Source: Clostridiales bacterium | GTDB taxonomy: Bacteria > Bacillota > Clostridia > Christensenellales > Aristaeellaceae | Direction: 5' to 3' | Length of the DNA stretch: 64,000 nt | Assembly: GCA_004556395.1 (NCBI GenBank) | Contig: SFHK01000010.1 | Location: forward strand, 1-64,000 | In this document: in pieces, positions 41,245 to 49,989 of the stretch | How positions within the stretch are numbered: position 1 is the stretch's first letter | How the letters are laid out: each line of letters begins with the position of its first letter | Notes under the pieces: generated by a model | The model's database searches: none | What the model was told of the DNA's origin: nothing | Seen by the model: the letters and a program-made list of their open reading frames with translations, nothing else | Translations under genes and position numbers: made by a program

Positions 41245-41886
41245 ATGAAGAAGAAGCTGCGACTGCTCGCGGCGTTCGCGTGCAATCTGGCCATTCTGGC
41301 GCTGGAAGCGCGCACGATTCTGCCCCTCTGGGACTGGGGCACGCTTCCGTTTTACACGCAGGACAGCAACCTCTTCGCCGCGGCGGCCTGCGCGCTGGCG
41401 GCGGTGCTTCAGCTTCGCTCGCTGCTGAACGGAAAAGCGTTTCCGCGCTGGGCGCGGCTTCTGAAATACATGGCCGCCTGCTGCCTGACGCTGACGATGC
41501 TCGTGGTAACCCTCGTGCTCGCGCCGGTCTATCTGGGCGCGGACGGCTATCGCCAGCTGCTGCTCGAGGAGCCCGCGCTGTCTCTGCACCTGCTGTGTCC
41601 GCTTCTGACGCTCGCATCCTTCCTGCTCTTCGAAACCGAACCGGCGCTGCCGCGGCGCGCGGTCGCTCTGGCCGTGCTGCCGACACTGGTCTACGGCGCG
41701 GCGCTCGGCTGTCTCAACGGGCTGGGCATGTTCGACGGCCCCTATCCCTTCCTGCGGGTGCACGCGCAGCCGCCGCTTGCGTCCGCGCTCTGGGCACTCG
41801 CGATTTCCGGCGGCGCGGCACTGATCGCATGGCTGATTCGCCTTTGCGCCGACCGGAAAAAGTTCTCGCTTCCCGGCAAGAATTAA
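41245..41886 (+). CDS. Six-helix membrane protein, Pr6Pr-like
   Basis: The ATG at 41245 follows CGGAGGG. The 213-residue protein has six hydrophobic segments. YTQDSNLFAAAACAL, a conserved-looking VTLVLAPVYLG loop and LHLLCPLLTLASFLLFE resemble the Pr6Pr family of bacterial membrane proteins, whose function is unknown. The similarity is by pattern only. Confidence 0.65.
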   Translation: MKKKLRLLAAFACNLAILALEARTILPLWDWGTLPFYTQDSNLFAAAACALAAVLQLRSLLNGKAFPRWARLLKYMAACCLTLTMLVVTLVLAPVYLGADGYRQLLLEEPALSLHLLCPLLTLASFLLFETEPALPRRAVALAVLPTLVYGAALGCLNGLGMFDGPYPFLRVHAQPPLASALWALAISGGAALIAWLIRLCADRKKFSLPGKN

Positions 41887-41917
41887 CCGAAAATCCATCG
41901 ATTTTCCCGCGGGATCG

Positions 41918-41926
41918 TGTTATACT
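41918..41926 (+). promoter_or_regulatory. Extended -10 promoter of the secreted ZinT-like gene
   Basis: TG at 41918-41919 precedes TATACT at 41921-41926. No clear -35 box is present. The leader contains CGGTTA/TAACCG inverted arms at 41933-41938 and 41947-41952. Confidence 0.6.
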
Positions 41927-41970
41927 CTCTGTCGGTTAAAGAACTCTAACCGAACTGAGGAGGGATTTCC

Positions 41971-42666
41971 ATGAAGAAACTGTTTTCCATCGTCCTCTGC
42001 CTCGTGTGCCTGTTCTCGTTCCTGTCCGTCGGCGCAGCCGAGACCGCGCAGGATGAGTTCCTGAGCGAGCTGTCCGGTCGAACCTATGTCGAGCTGTTCC
42101 CGGAGTTTGCCAAGGATGAATATCATCAGGCCTGGCTGGACGTGGTAACGCCGATCGTCGGCGAAGACGCGGCCGAGAACGTGGTTGCATATCTGCTGAA
42201 CGTCTGCATGGGCTCGCTGTACGGCGAGGAAGCCATCGCAGCCTATGAAGCCGATCCGGACAGCATGCAGTTCAACTGCTACTACCTCGGCGGCGTCAAG
42301 AAGATCACCGTTGACGGCAGCACCATCTACGGCGTGGACGAAGCGGGCAATGAAGTGTTCCGTCACAACTACGTGCCGATGGATCTCGAGAACGAAAACG
42401 GCTTTATCTTCTATCAGAGCGAGGACGCGGAGTCCGGCCAGTTCACCTACTTCGCCTTCTCTCCGGACACCATGGCCACCACGTGGCATCTGGAATTCCG
42501 CTACGCCGAGAACGTCGAAGACCTGCAGAGCTGGTTTGAAGGCTCCTACGCCTACTGGAACGTGGGCGCAATCGCCGAGGATTACAGCGAGGAGGAAATT
42601 CTGAGCGCCATCAACCTGTTTGCCACCGAGAACCTCTCCGAGGAAGAAGAGGAAGAAGCTGCCTGA
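41971..42666 (+). CDS. Secreted protein, possibly ZinT-like
   Basis: This 231-residue protein has a signal peptide (MKKLFSIVLCLVCLFSF to VGA) and a soluble domain. MQFNCYYLGGVKKITVDG, a GFIFYQSED strand and TWHLEFRYAENVEDL followed by YAYWNVGAI recall the ZinT/AdcA C-terminal lipocalin-like domain. Only one of the usual His zinc ligands in that segment is obvious. It ends in an acidic EEEEEEAA tail. The ribosome site is GAGGAGGG. The assignment is tentative. Confidence 0.55.
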   Translation: MKKLFSIVLCLVCLFSFLSVGAAETAQDEFLSELSGRTYVELFPEFAKDEYHQAWLDVVTPIVGEDAAENVVAYLLNVCMGSLYGEEAIAAYEADPDSMQFNCYYLGGVKKITVDGSTIYGVDEAGNEVFRHNYVPMDLENENGFIFYQSEDAESGQFTYFAFSPDTMATTWHLEFRYAENVEDLQSWFEGSYAYWNVGAIAEDYSEEEILSAINLFATENLSEEEEEEAA

Positions 42667-42721
42667 GCTTCCACTTTTTCAGATACTCCCACAGAACCAT
42701 AAAATTGTACAAAGGGCGTCG

Positions 42722-43060
42722 TCACCTCATCCGGGATGGCGGCGTTCCTTTTTCATGGTGCTGCGCTGCGTGCGGGTGCGAAACTGGATGCGCGTGCTGG
42801 GGCGAATGCGGGGGCACGGGTTTTCTTCCCGCATGCGCCACGCTGCGGAACGCGAGCGCCACGCCCGCGCCGAGAAGCGCGCTCAGCGCCGCCATCCAGA
42901 TAACCGCCTGCAGTTCGCCGTCCACCGTCTCGGGCAGGAAGGCGGGATACGGCATGAAGTAGCCCAAATGCAGGCAGATGGAAGCCGCCAGCGTGGCGAG
43001 ATACTGAACCGCCACGCCCTTCGCAGCGCCGTCAAGCGCGATTTTCAGATGCCGTTTCAT
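42722..43060 (-). CDS. Small two-helix membrane protein with His-rich tail
   Basis: The ATG at 43060 follows TAGGAGGAC, which overlaps the stop of the upstream fragment. The 112-residue protein has two hydrophobic segments (about 15-37 and 48-72) and a Pro/His-rich C-terminus (HSPQHAHPVSHPHAAQHH). No family is recognised. The tail might bind metal; that is inference. Confidence 0.6.
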   Translation of the reverse strand: MKRHLKIALDGAAKGVAVQYLATLAASICLHLGYFMPYPAFLPETVDGELQAVIWMAALSALLGAGVALAFRSVAHAGRKPVPPHSPQHAHPVSHPHAAQHHEKGTPPSRMR

Positions 43061-43069
43061 CAAGTCCTC

Positions 43070-43279
43070 CTAAAAATACAGGATATCCGACAGTCTGCGT
43101 TCCGAGCCCTGCGACGGCCGGTTGACGATGCTGCCATTGAACCACATTTCCGACAAGCCGCCGCCGTCGAGGTTGATGGCCATCTGCGCGCCATAGCGCA
43201 GGAACAGGTGTTGAAGCTCGATAAGCGTCATGCCCTTGGAATAGCCGCTCTGGCGGCCGTCCGCCACGATCACCACATG
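43070..43279 (-). pseudogene. C-terminal fragment of a NAGPA-type phosphodiester glycosidase
   Basis: The fragment reads VVIVADGRQSGYSKGMTL, then LINLDGGGLSEMWFNG-like (AINLDGGGLSEMWFNG) to the stop. These are the conserved C-terminal motifs of the phosphodiester glycosidase (NAGPA) domain. The N-terminal two-thirds is missing: going upstream the sequence turns at about 43277-43290 into an oppositely oriented kinase gene. No start codon with a ribosome site exists. This is either a deletion remnant or half of an assembly misjoin. Confidence 0.75.
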
Positions 43280-44602
43280 CGCTGCTGTTCGCGGCGACGA
43301 CGTTCGTGCTGTCCCTGTGCGTGTTCGTCACGTCCCTGCACTTTCTGCTCGACCGCCGCCGCACGGAGCTGGCGGGCAACCTGCGCAACATCACGGAAAT
43401 CTTTCTGGAAGAGGTCGCCGACGGGCACGACCCCACCGACCCGAACGTGCTGTGGGAGCTGAGCACGGACGACGACATCGTGCTGCTGTTTCTCACCTCC
43501 GACGGCACGGTCGCGAGCCGGGCGGGCTATTTTGAAGTAGACGCGGCCTCCATTCCCGACTGCGTTGGGAAAATCGTGATGCACAAGGAGAAAAACGGTC
43601 TCGCGCTGCTGGCGAAGAGCATGCCCGTGCTGATCAACGGCGAATTCACGGGCAATCTCATGGTCGTGAAACGCATCGACCGCGAATATGAATTCCTCGA
43701 GATGCTGGCGCGGCTCCTTCTGGCGCTGAACGTCTGCGGCGCGCTCATCGCGCTGGGCGTTGGAAAGCTCGCCTCGCAGAAGATGCTCGCGCCGCTTTCC
43801 GCCATCATCCGCAAGGCGCGCTCGATCGACAGCCGCTCGCTGCACACGCGCGTGGAGCTTCCGCGCGAGGACGACGAGCTGCGGCTGCTGGCGCAGACGC
43901 TGAACGACATGCTCGACCGCGTCGAGGACGCGTTCGCCCGGCAGGGGCAGTTCACGCAGGACGCTTCGCACGAGCTGCGCACGCCGCTGGCCGCGCTGCA
44001 GGGCAATGCCGAGCTGCTCCGCCGCTGGGGACGGGACGATCCCGCCGTGCTGGATAAATGCGTGGCGGCCATCTGGCGCCAGACGGAATACATGACCCAC
44101 CTGACGGAGAACCTGCTGTTCCTGACGCGCGGCGACCACGGCTCGCAGGCGCTGGAAAAGAAAGCCGTCGACATTTCGCGCTTTCTGGACGACCTGCTCG
44201 CGGAGCGGCGTGAAATCGACCCCGCGCATCCATATGAGGCGCAGGCGGAGGCCGGTCTGCGCGTATACGCGGATGAATCCCTGCTGCGCCAGCTGCTCCT
44301 CATCCTTCTCGACAACGCCGCCCGCTACACGCCCACCGGCGGAGCCATTCGCGTTTCCGTCGCGTCCGACGAGAACGGCGCGTGCCTGTCCGTGCGCGAC
44401 GAGGGCTGCGGCGTTCCGGCCGACCAGCTGGAAAACATCTTCGAGCGCTTCTACCGCGTGGATAAGGCGCGCGACCGGCGGCACCGGGCTGGGGCTCTCC
44501 ATTGCCAGAACCATCGTGCGCATGCACGGCAGCGACATCCGTGCCCAATTACCGAATGGCCCCGGCCTGCTCGTGACCGTCCATCTTCCCGCAAGGGAAT
44601 AG
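43279..44602 (+). pseudogene. Sensor histidine kinase, 5'-truncated and frameshifted
   Basis: The frame enters within the first membrane helix (ALLFAATTFVLSLCVF) with no proper start. It continues through an extracytoplasmic part, a second helix (LLALNVCGALIAL), HAMP, the phosphoacceptor H-box (ASHELRTPLAALQ), N-box LDNAARYTPTGG and G1 DEGCGVP. After FERFYRVDKAR the frame breaks at the CG-repeat 44467-44473. The ending GGTGLGLSIARTIVRMHG to the stop at 44602 is in another frame. The break is a 1-base insertion or 2-base loss. No response regulator gene is adjacent; it would lie beyond the breakpoint. Confidence 0.8.
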
Positions 44603-44619
44603 CCTTATATCTTCTCTTC

Positions 44620-44653
44620 GCCGCGACTGCCTTTCCGGAGTCGCGGCCTTTTT
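44620..44653 (+). terminator. Intrinsic terminator after the kinase remnant
   Basis: GCCGCGACT at 44620-44628 pairs with AGTCGCGGC at 44639-44647, followed by CTTTTT. Confidence 0.9.
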
Positions 44654-44693
44654 GCGCATAAAAAGAGGAACCGCGCAGGGCGATTCCCGAATT

Positions 44694-45515
44694 TTACTTT
44701 TTCGTGCGGCGCTGTCGGTCGATTTCGTACAGACAGATGGATGCGGCGCATCCGGCGTTCAGCGACGACGCGCTGCCCTGAATCGGAATCTTTGCCAGCA
44801 CGTCGCAACGCTCCTTCCAGCCCTTCGACAGGCCGAACGTCTCATTGCCGATCAGCAGCAGCGTCGGCCCCGTCAGGTCGACCTCATCCAAAAGACACGT
44901 TCCATGCGCGCTCGTACCCACGACGTTCAGGCGCACCGGCAGCGAATTCATCCAGTCGAACGCGTCCTGCATCGATTCCAGCGCGGCGAACGGACGGGCA
45001 AACAGGGTGCCGATCGAGGCGCGCAGGCATTGCGGGTCATAAAAATCGGCCGCGTGGCCGGTCGTCAGCACGCCCGCCGCGCCGAACGCGTCCGCGGAGC
45101 GAAGCAGCGTTCCAAGGTTCCCCGGCCCCTGCGGACGGTCAAACAGCACAAACAGCGGGTTCGCCGTTTCACGCGCCCGCTTCGTCATGCGCTCAAGGCC
45201 GTCCGTGCGCTGGCGCAGCAGCGCGACCAGCTCGCACGGGTTCTCGCGGTCGCTGAGCTCGTCGTGCAGCATCGGCGACATCTCGAAAACGATCTCTGGA
45301 TGCGCCTTTGCAAGCATATCCTGCGCCCAGCCGGAAAGCCGCCGACTGCCCGCGTATCCCATTGCGGCAAACTGCCAGCCGTGCGCAACGGCCTGCTCGA
45401 TGGGGTGTACGCCCTCCACAAACACCAGCTTCTGCTGCGTTCGCTTTTCGCGGTTGCGCTTGATCGTTTCAAACCGCTGAAACTCCGCCGAGCGCGAAAC
45501 CATCTGCCTGACCAT
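44694..45515 (-). CDS. TrmH/SpoU-family RNA methyltransferase
   Basis: This 273-residue protein 2'-O-methylates ribose in rRNA or tRNA using S-adenosylmethionine. It has a substrate-binding N-terminus (FVEGVHPIEQAV) and the knotted SPOUT domain: DRPQGPGNLGTLLRSADAFGA, LLIGNETFGLS and IPIQGSASSLNAGCAASICLYE. The start at 45515 is selected by GAGAGGTGA; two further upstream in-frame ATGs lack good sites. It is monocistronic. Confidence 0.9.
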   Translation of the reverse strand: MVRQMVSRSAEFQRFETIKRNREKRTQQKLVFVEGVHPIEQAVAHGWQFAAMGYAGSRRLSGWAQDMLAKAHPEIVFEMSPMLHDELSDRENPCELVALLRQRTDGLERMTKRARETANPLFVLFDRPQGPGNLGTLLRSADAFGAAGVLTTGHAADFYDPQCLRASIGTLFARPFAALESMQDAFDWMNSLPVRLNVVGTSAHGTCLLDEVDLTGPTLLLIGNETFGLSKGWKERCDVLAKIPIQGSASSLNAGCAASICLYEIDRQRRTKK

Positions 45516-45612
45516 ATCCGTCACCTCTCGCATATCTTCTGATTTTATGATATTCGCCGCGCCGGGTTCTGTCAAGCGTGAACGCGTTAGGAAAGAAAAC
45601 GCGCGCGGCCCA

Positions 45613-45641
45613 TTGACAGGCCTCCTCCCTTCTGCTATAAT
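45613..45641 (+). promoter_or_regulatory. Promoter of the CNNM-type gene
   Basis: TTGACA at 45613-45618 and TATAAT at 45636-45641 are spaced by 17 bases. The start codon is 162 bases downstream, leaving a long leader. Confidence 0.9.
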
Positions 45642-45647
45642 GGATAC

Positions 45648-45762
45648 TGGTTATGAAGGGGGTTTGAGCCTGAATGGATTCTGACAGTTCCGGCAGCACG
45701 GAACCGGCTTGAATAGAGGCATGGTCTGTCGACGTTTTCGTCGGCAGGGTCATGTCTTTTTG
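45648..45762 (+). promoter_or_regulatory. Structured leader with terminator: candidate cis-regulatory RNA
   Basis: The leader has a hairpin GTTCCG/CGGAAC (45687-45692 and 45699-45704). It then has a long stem formed by 45721-45734 and 45739-45753 (about 14 pairs including G-T pairs, one bulge, loop TTTT), followed by GTCTTTTTG. A terminator placed between a strong promoter and the coding start implies control by attenuation. I could not match it to a known riboswitch class (not cobalamin, M-box, yybP-ykoY, fluoride or NiCo by their core motifs). The gene product suggests Mg2+ or another cation as signal; this is inference. Confidence 0.65.
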
Positions 45763-45803
45763 CGTGCAAAAAATATAGAAACAATTGGAAAGGATATTCA
45801 TTC

Positions 45804-47141
45804 ATGAACATATTCCGGCAGCTGCTCGTGCAGGCCGTGCTCATTTTTCTGAACGCATTTTTTGCCATGACGGAAATCGCCGTGATTTCCCTGAACGCCA
45901 CCAAGCTCAAGCGAATGGCCGAGGAGGGCGACAAGACCGCTTCGAAGCTTCTGAAGCTGGTCGAGGAACCCGCCGGCTTTCTCTCCACGATTCAGATCGG
46001 CATCACGCTGGCCGGTTTCCTCGGAAGCGCCTTCGCGGCGGACAGCTTCTCGGCCGGTCTGGTCAACTGGATCTATAACGATCTGGGCTTCCATCTGTTC
46101 TCCGAAAAAACGCTGGGAACGCTTTCGGTCATTCTGATCACGATCATCCTGTCCTACTTCACGCTGGTGTTCGGTGAGCTGGTGCCCAAGCGCATCGCCA
46201 TGCAGAAGCCGCTGAAGATGGCGCGGCTCTCCTGCGGCGTCGTTTCGAGCCTTGCGACCGTGATGAAGCCCGTCGTGCGCTTTCTTTCCTTCTCGACAAA
46301 CGCGGTTCTGCGGCTTCTCCGCATGAAGACCGAGGCCGAAAGCGAAACCGTCACCGAGGAAGAAATTCGCATGATGGTCGATCTGGGCGAGGAACGCGGC
46401 ACGATCAACCGCGACGAGGGCGAATGGATCGACAACGTGTTTGAGTTCGGCGAAACCACCGTGCGCGAGGTCATGACGCACGTAATCGAGGTCGTCGCCG
46501 TACCCGCGGACGCCGCGCCGGACGACGTGCTGAAGACCATCCGCGAAAGCGGCTGCTCGCGCATTCCCGTTTACGGCAAGAACATTGACGACGTCCTCGG
46601 CATTCTCAACGCGCGCGAGTTCCTGCTCGAGCGCCGCGACACCGACACGCGCATCCCCGAGCACCTGATTCACCCGGCCTATTTCGTGCCGGAAACGCTG
46701 CGCGCCGCGACGCTGTTTAAGGACATGCAGCAGAAAAAGCAGCACATCGCCATCGTCGTCGACGAATACGGCCAGACCGGCGGCATTGTCACGATGGAAG
46801 ACCTGTTGGAGGAAATCGTCGGCAGCATCTACGACGAGTTCGATACCGCCGAGGAACCACCCGTGCAGAAGCTGGGCGAGAACCTCTGGCGCGCGCTCGG
46901 CAGCGCCCGACTGGACGAAATCTCCGACGCGACGGGCGTGAGCTTCCCCGAGGACGCGGACTTCGACACCCTGAACGGCCTGATTCTCAGCCGCCTCAAC
47001 AATATCCCCCGCGACGGCACCACCCTCGACCTCGAAGCCTTCGGCCTCCAAATCCACGTGGAAAAAATCGCCCATAAATGCGTCGTCAGCGCCACCCTCT
47101 CCCTCTCCAACGCACCCACCTTCCTGCCGGAAGCCGTATAA
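45804..47141 (+). CDS. CNNM/CorC (hemolysin-like) family transporter with CBS pair
   Basis: This 445-residue protein has the DUF21/CNNM membrane domain (about 1-200, with FFAMTEIAVISLNATKLK, GITLAGFLGSAFAA and FGELVPKRIAMQ). A CBS pair (VREVMTHVIEV, GCSRIPVYG, HIAIVVDEYGQTGGIVTMEDLLEEIVG) and a C-terminal CorC_HlyC domain follow. Bacterial relatives export or sense Mg2+. The start follows AAAGGAT. Its structured leader suggests ion- or metabolite-responsive expression. Confidence 0.9.
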   Translation: MNIFRQLLVQAVLIFLNAFFAMTEIAVISLNATKLKRMAEEGDKTASKLLKLVEEPAGFLSTIQIGITLAGFLGSAFAADSFSAGLVNWIYNDLGFHLFSEKTLGTLSVILITIILSYFTLVFGELVPKRIAMQKPLKMARLSCGVVSSLATVMKPVVRFLSFSTNAVLRLLRMKTEAESETVTEEEIRMMVDLGEERGTINRDEGEWIDNVFEFGETTVREVMTHVIEVVAVPADAAPDDVLKTIRESGCSRIPVYGKNIDDVLGILNAREFLLERRDTDTRIPEHLIHPAYFVPETLRAATLFKDMQQKKQHIAIVVDEYGQTGGIVTMEDLLEEIVGSIYDEFDTAEEPPVQKLGENLWRALGSARLDEISDATGVSFPEDADFDTLNGLILSRLNNIPRDGTTLDLEAFGLQIHVEKIAHKCVVSATLSLSNAPTFLPEAV

Positions 47142-47144
47142 ATC

Positions 47145-47183
47145 ATCCCACCGTGCCCCGCGTCAAGCGGAGTCCGGTGGGAT
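47145..47183. terminator. Bidirectional terminator
   Basis: ATCCCACCG at 47145-47153 pairs with CGGTGGGAT at 47175-47183 between convergent genes that end at 47141 and 47188. The T-runs are short on both sides. Confidence 0.75.
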
Positions 47184-47187
47184 TTCC

Positions 47188-48057
47188 TTATCGTATTTCC
47201 ATTGCCAGCATGGCGCCGCCAATGAAGCCCGCGTCGTTCCCCAGACTGGCCGCCACGATACGCGGCTTGTCCTGCTTCGGAAGGCAGGGACAGCGAGCGG
47301 CAAGCTGCGCTCTGATTCGCGACAGCAGCGCTTCGCCTGCCAGACTTAGCCCGCCGCCGATCACTACTAACTGGGGGCGGAACACGCTGAGAAGCCCGGC
47401 GATGCCGATCACAAGCTCGTGCACGTAATCGTCCAGCACGTCGCACATGGCTTTATCGCCCTTTTCGGCCCGCGCAAAAACCTCTTTGGCCGGTGTTCCT
47501 CCGGCTCTTTGCTCCAGCGCCTTTGCGGAGGCATACTGTTCAAAGCATCCGCGTCCGCCGCATACGCAGGGCAGTCCGTCCGTGTGTGTAACCATATGAC
47601 CAACCTCACCACCGGTATTATCCCAACCGCGGAACGGCTTGCCGTCGATCAGAAACGCGCCGCCGATGCCTGTGCCCAGCGCCATGTACAGCACGTATTT
47701 TTCGCCTGCGCAGGCGCCCAGCTTCCACTCGCCCATCAGCGCTCCGGCAATATCGTTGTCGATCGCAACCGGACATCCGAGCGCGGTTTCCATATGCTCG
47801 GCAAAGGGAACCGAGTCCCAGCGCAGATTGCTCGCCGTCACGCGCCGCGTAACCAGATTCACGCGTCCGGCGCAGGAGATACCCGCCGCGCGCAGCGGAA
47901 GCTTCGACTCAAACAGCGCCGCGGCTATCGCGCGGCTCAGTGCCTCCGCGTCGCCGCGAAGTGTGGGAATCTCCCGCCGCCAGACGGTTTTCCAGTCCTC
48001 GTTCAGGATTCCAAGCTTTACCGTTGTTCCACCCACGTCAATTCCCGCGTAATACAT
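47188..48057 (-). CDS. ROK-family sugar kinase
   Basis: This 289-residue cytoplasmic kinase begins YYAGIDVGGTTVKLGIL (ATP phosphate loop). It has IDNDIAGALMGE, LGTGIGGAFLIDGKPFRG and a zinc-binding ROK motif CVCGGRGCFEQYAS. There is no DNA-binding domain, so it is an enzyme rather than a repressor. As the last gene after nagA it probably phosphorylates GlcNAc, ManNAc or glucose. It lies 16 bases after nagA. Confidence 0.9.
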   Translation of the reverse strand: MYYAGIDVGGTTVKLGILNEDWKTVWRREIPTLRGDAEALSRAIAAALFESKLPLRAAGISCAGRVNLVTRRVTASNLRWDSVPFAEHMETALGCPVAIDNDIAGALMGEWKLGACAGEKYVLYMALGTGIGGAFLIDGKPFRGWDNTGGEVGHMVTHTDGLPCVCGGRGCFEQYASAKALEQRAGGTPAKEVFARAEKGDKAMCDVLDDYVHELVIGIAGLLSVFRPQLVVIGGGLSLAGEALLSRIRAQLAARCPCLPKQDKPRIVAASLGNDAGFIGGAMLAMEIR

Positions 48058-48073
48058 GCTTTTCCCCTCGCAT

Positions 48074-49210
48074 TCAGGCTTTCGAAAAAGCGTCCGTCCC
48101 CGCGCAGGCCCACGTGCAGTTCAAGCCCGAATCCCATCCGGCCAGCGAAGCAGTCATGCCCGGCACCAGATCACCCAGCGTTTTCGAGAAGCCAAGGCAG
48201 CGTGCCGGAGTCGCGGAAGCCGCTGTAAAGGCGTCCTCCATCGGAATCCCCGCACCTGCCACGCATCGAACGCCTGAGTCGAGAAACACATAGCTTCCCG
48301 ATATGCCGCCGCTGGCAGAGTAGCAGCGATTATCCTTCACCAGAATATAGTGGTTGTTCTGGGTGTATTCTCCTTCCGGCATGCCGGATACCATGCCGCA
48401 GTCAGAGACCATCGCAATTCCGGCCGCGCCCTTGGCTTTGAAGATCAGTCGAACGACCGGCTCGGCCAGGTGCACAAAATCGCAGATGGCTTCCACGCAG
48501 ATTCGATCATCCAGCATGCCGAACGCGGCCGGGCCGGGCTTTCTGTGCTCGATATCCGCCATGGCGTTGAACATGTGCGTAATACCGCTGAAGCCATGCT
48601 CGGCCGCCCGCTTCATCCCGGCATAATCCGCGTCCGTATGACCAGCCTGCACATGGATTCCCCGGCTCGCCAGACGTTCCGCCAGCTCGCAGGCACCCGG
48701 CATTTCCGGCGCTACCGTTATGGCGCGAATGATCTTCTCATGCTCACCGACGAGCGCCTGAAAGTTTCCCTCCGTCGGCGCAAGGACGTATTCGCCCGCC
48801 ATCGCGCCCCTGCGCTTCGGATTGATAAACGGCCCTTCCAGATGCACGCCGCGCACACGCGCGCCCGGCAGTTCTCCGTTCGCCTGCCTGTCCATGACTT
48901 CCGCCGCGAACGCAACCGCCTTTCGCGTAACCTCAACCGGGCCGGTGGCGATCGTGAAGAGCACGTCCGTTATGCCGTGCGAAAGCAGATGCTTCAGCCA
49001 CACGGCGCAGGCTTCCTTTTCTGGAGCCGCGCAGTCAAAGCCCACGCCGCCATGATGATGCTTGTCAAACAGGCCGGGCGTAAGGAATTCCACGCTTATG
49101 TCGCCGCTCGTCCCGCATCCGACGGATGCAATCCGCTCTCCGCAAATCTCAACGACGCGGTTTTCCTGCCATTTTCCATGAATCAGCGCTCGCTTCGCGT
49201 GAATCTTCAT
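48074..49210 (-). CDS. nagA: N-acetylglucosamine-6-phosphate deacetylase
   Basis: Converts GlcNAc-6-P to GlcN-6-P and acetate. The 378-residue amidohydrolase has PGLFDKHHHGGVGFD, VHLEGPFINPKRRGAM (metal Glu), QAGHTDADY and THMFNAM (metal His residues), and MVSDCGMVSG with the catalytic Asp. The usual HxHG metal motif is HHHGG. The ATG at 49210 overlaps the stop of the isomerase gene before it. Confidence 0.9.
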   Translation of the reverse strand: MKIHAKRALIHGKWQENRVVEICGERIASVGCGTSGDISVEFLTPGLFDKHHHGGVGFDCAAPEKEACAVWLKHLLSHGITDVLFTIATGPVEVTRKAVAFAAEVMDRQANGELPGARVRGVHLEGPFINPKRRGAMAGEYVLAPTEGNFQALVGEHEKIIRAITVAPEMPGACELAERLASRGIHVQAGHTDADYAGMKRAAEHGFSGITHMFNAMADIEHRKPGPAAFGMLDDRICVEAICDFVHLAEPVVRLIFKAKGAAGIAMVSDCGMVSGMPEGEYTQNNHYILVKDNRCYSASGGISGSYVFLDSGVRCVAGAGIPMEDAFTAASATPARCLGFSKTLGDLVPGMTASLAGWDSGLNCTWACAGTDAFSKA

Positions 49211-49986
49211 ACCGTTTCCCTCATATGCGCGCGCAGATGCTCCACGCACATGCGCACCGCGTCCATTGGCGCGTATTTGCGGTTGTTGGAGTATTCAACC
49301 GTCAGCGTGTCCGCGCCGCCCAGTTCCACGCACGCTTTCAGCAGACGGTTCCAATCGAAATCGTCCTCGTCGATCATCGTCGCGCCCTGATCGCGCAGGG
49401 AGAACGGTTTGATATGCACCCACGGCGAACGATGCGGGAACTTCTCCAGAATCGGAATCGACCACGCCCCGCCGGCAAGCGCGTTGCCCGTGTCCAGCAC
49501 CATCTTGAAGCTATCCGGCGTATTCTCAAAGATGCGATTCCACGCCGTCTGACCATCCACCACCACGAAGTCCGTTTTGTGCGTATGGTATCCGATTTCA
49601 AACCCCGCCTTCACGGCTTCGTCATTCACCCAGTTCAGATGCCGGATTACCGCTTCCAGCGTATCGCGCTGCCTGAGCATATCCACCGGTGCGGAAGCAA
49701 TTCCGATTCGGCGGTTTCCAATCGCGGCGGAGTATTCAAATGTGCGCAGCAGCGTATCCCGGCCGACAAACGGCCAGTTGGGCTGGTAGCCCATGCATTT
49801 CAGGCCCGCGTTTCGCAACGCGCGCTCGCACTCGCCCGCCGGCAGGTTGTTCTCTTCACTCCCATAAAACTCTACGCCGTCGTAGCCCATCTCGCGAATG
49901 CGCACCAGCGTTTCCTCCGGCGCCTTCGCAAATTCCTCTCGCACGGAGTACATCTCCAAGGCAATCGGCAGCTTTTGAATCGACAT
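49207..49986 (-). CDS. Sugar phosphate isomerase/epimerase family protein
   Basis: This 259-residue TIM-barrel protein has the AP-endonuclease-2-like fold: REMGYDGVEFYGS, IGYHTHKTDF, KMVLDTGNALAGG, VHIKPFSLRD and LTVEYSNN at the expected metal-ligand positions. It follows another protein of the same superfamily by three bases, suggesting two steps on one sugar. It overlaps nagA. Confidence 0.85.
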   Translation of the reverse strand: MSIQKLPIALEMYSVREEFAKAPEETLVRIREMGYDGVEFYGSEENNLPAGECERALRNAGLKCMGYQPNWPFVGRDTLLRTFEYSAAIGNRRIGIASAPVDMLRQRDTLEAVIRHLNWVNDEAVKAGFEIGYHTHKTDFVVVDGQTAWNRIFENTPDSFKMVLDTGNALAGGAWSIPILEKFPHRSPWVHIKPFSLRDQGATMIDEDDFDWNRLLKACVELGGADTLTVEYSNNRKYAPMDAVRMCVEHLRAHMRETV

Positions 49987-49989
49987 ATT

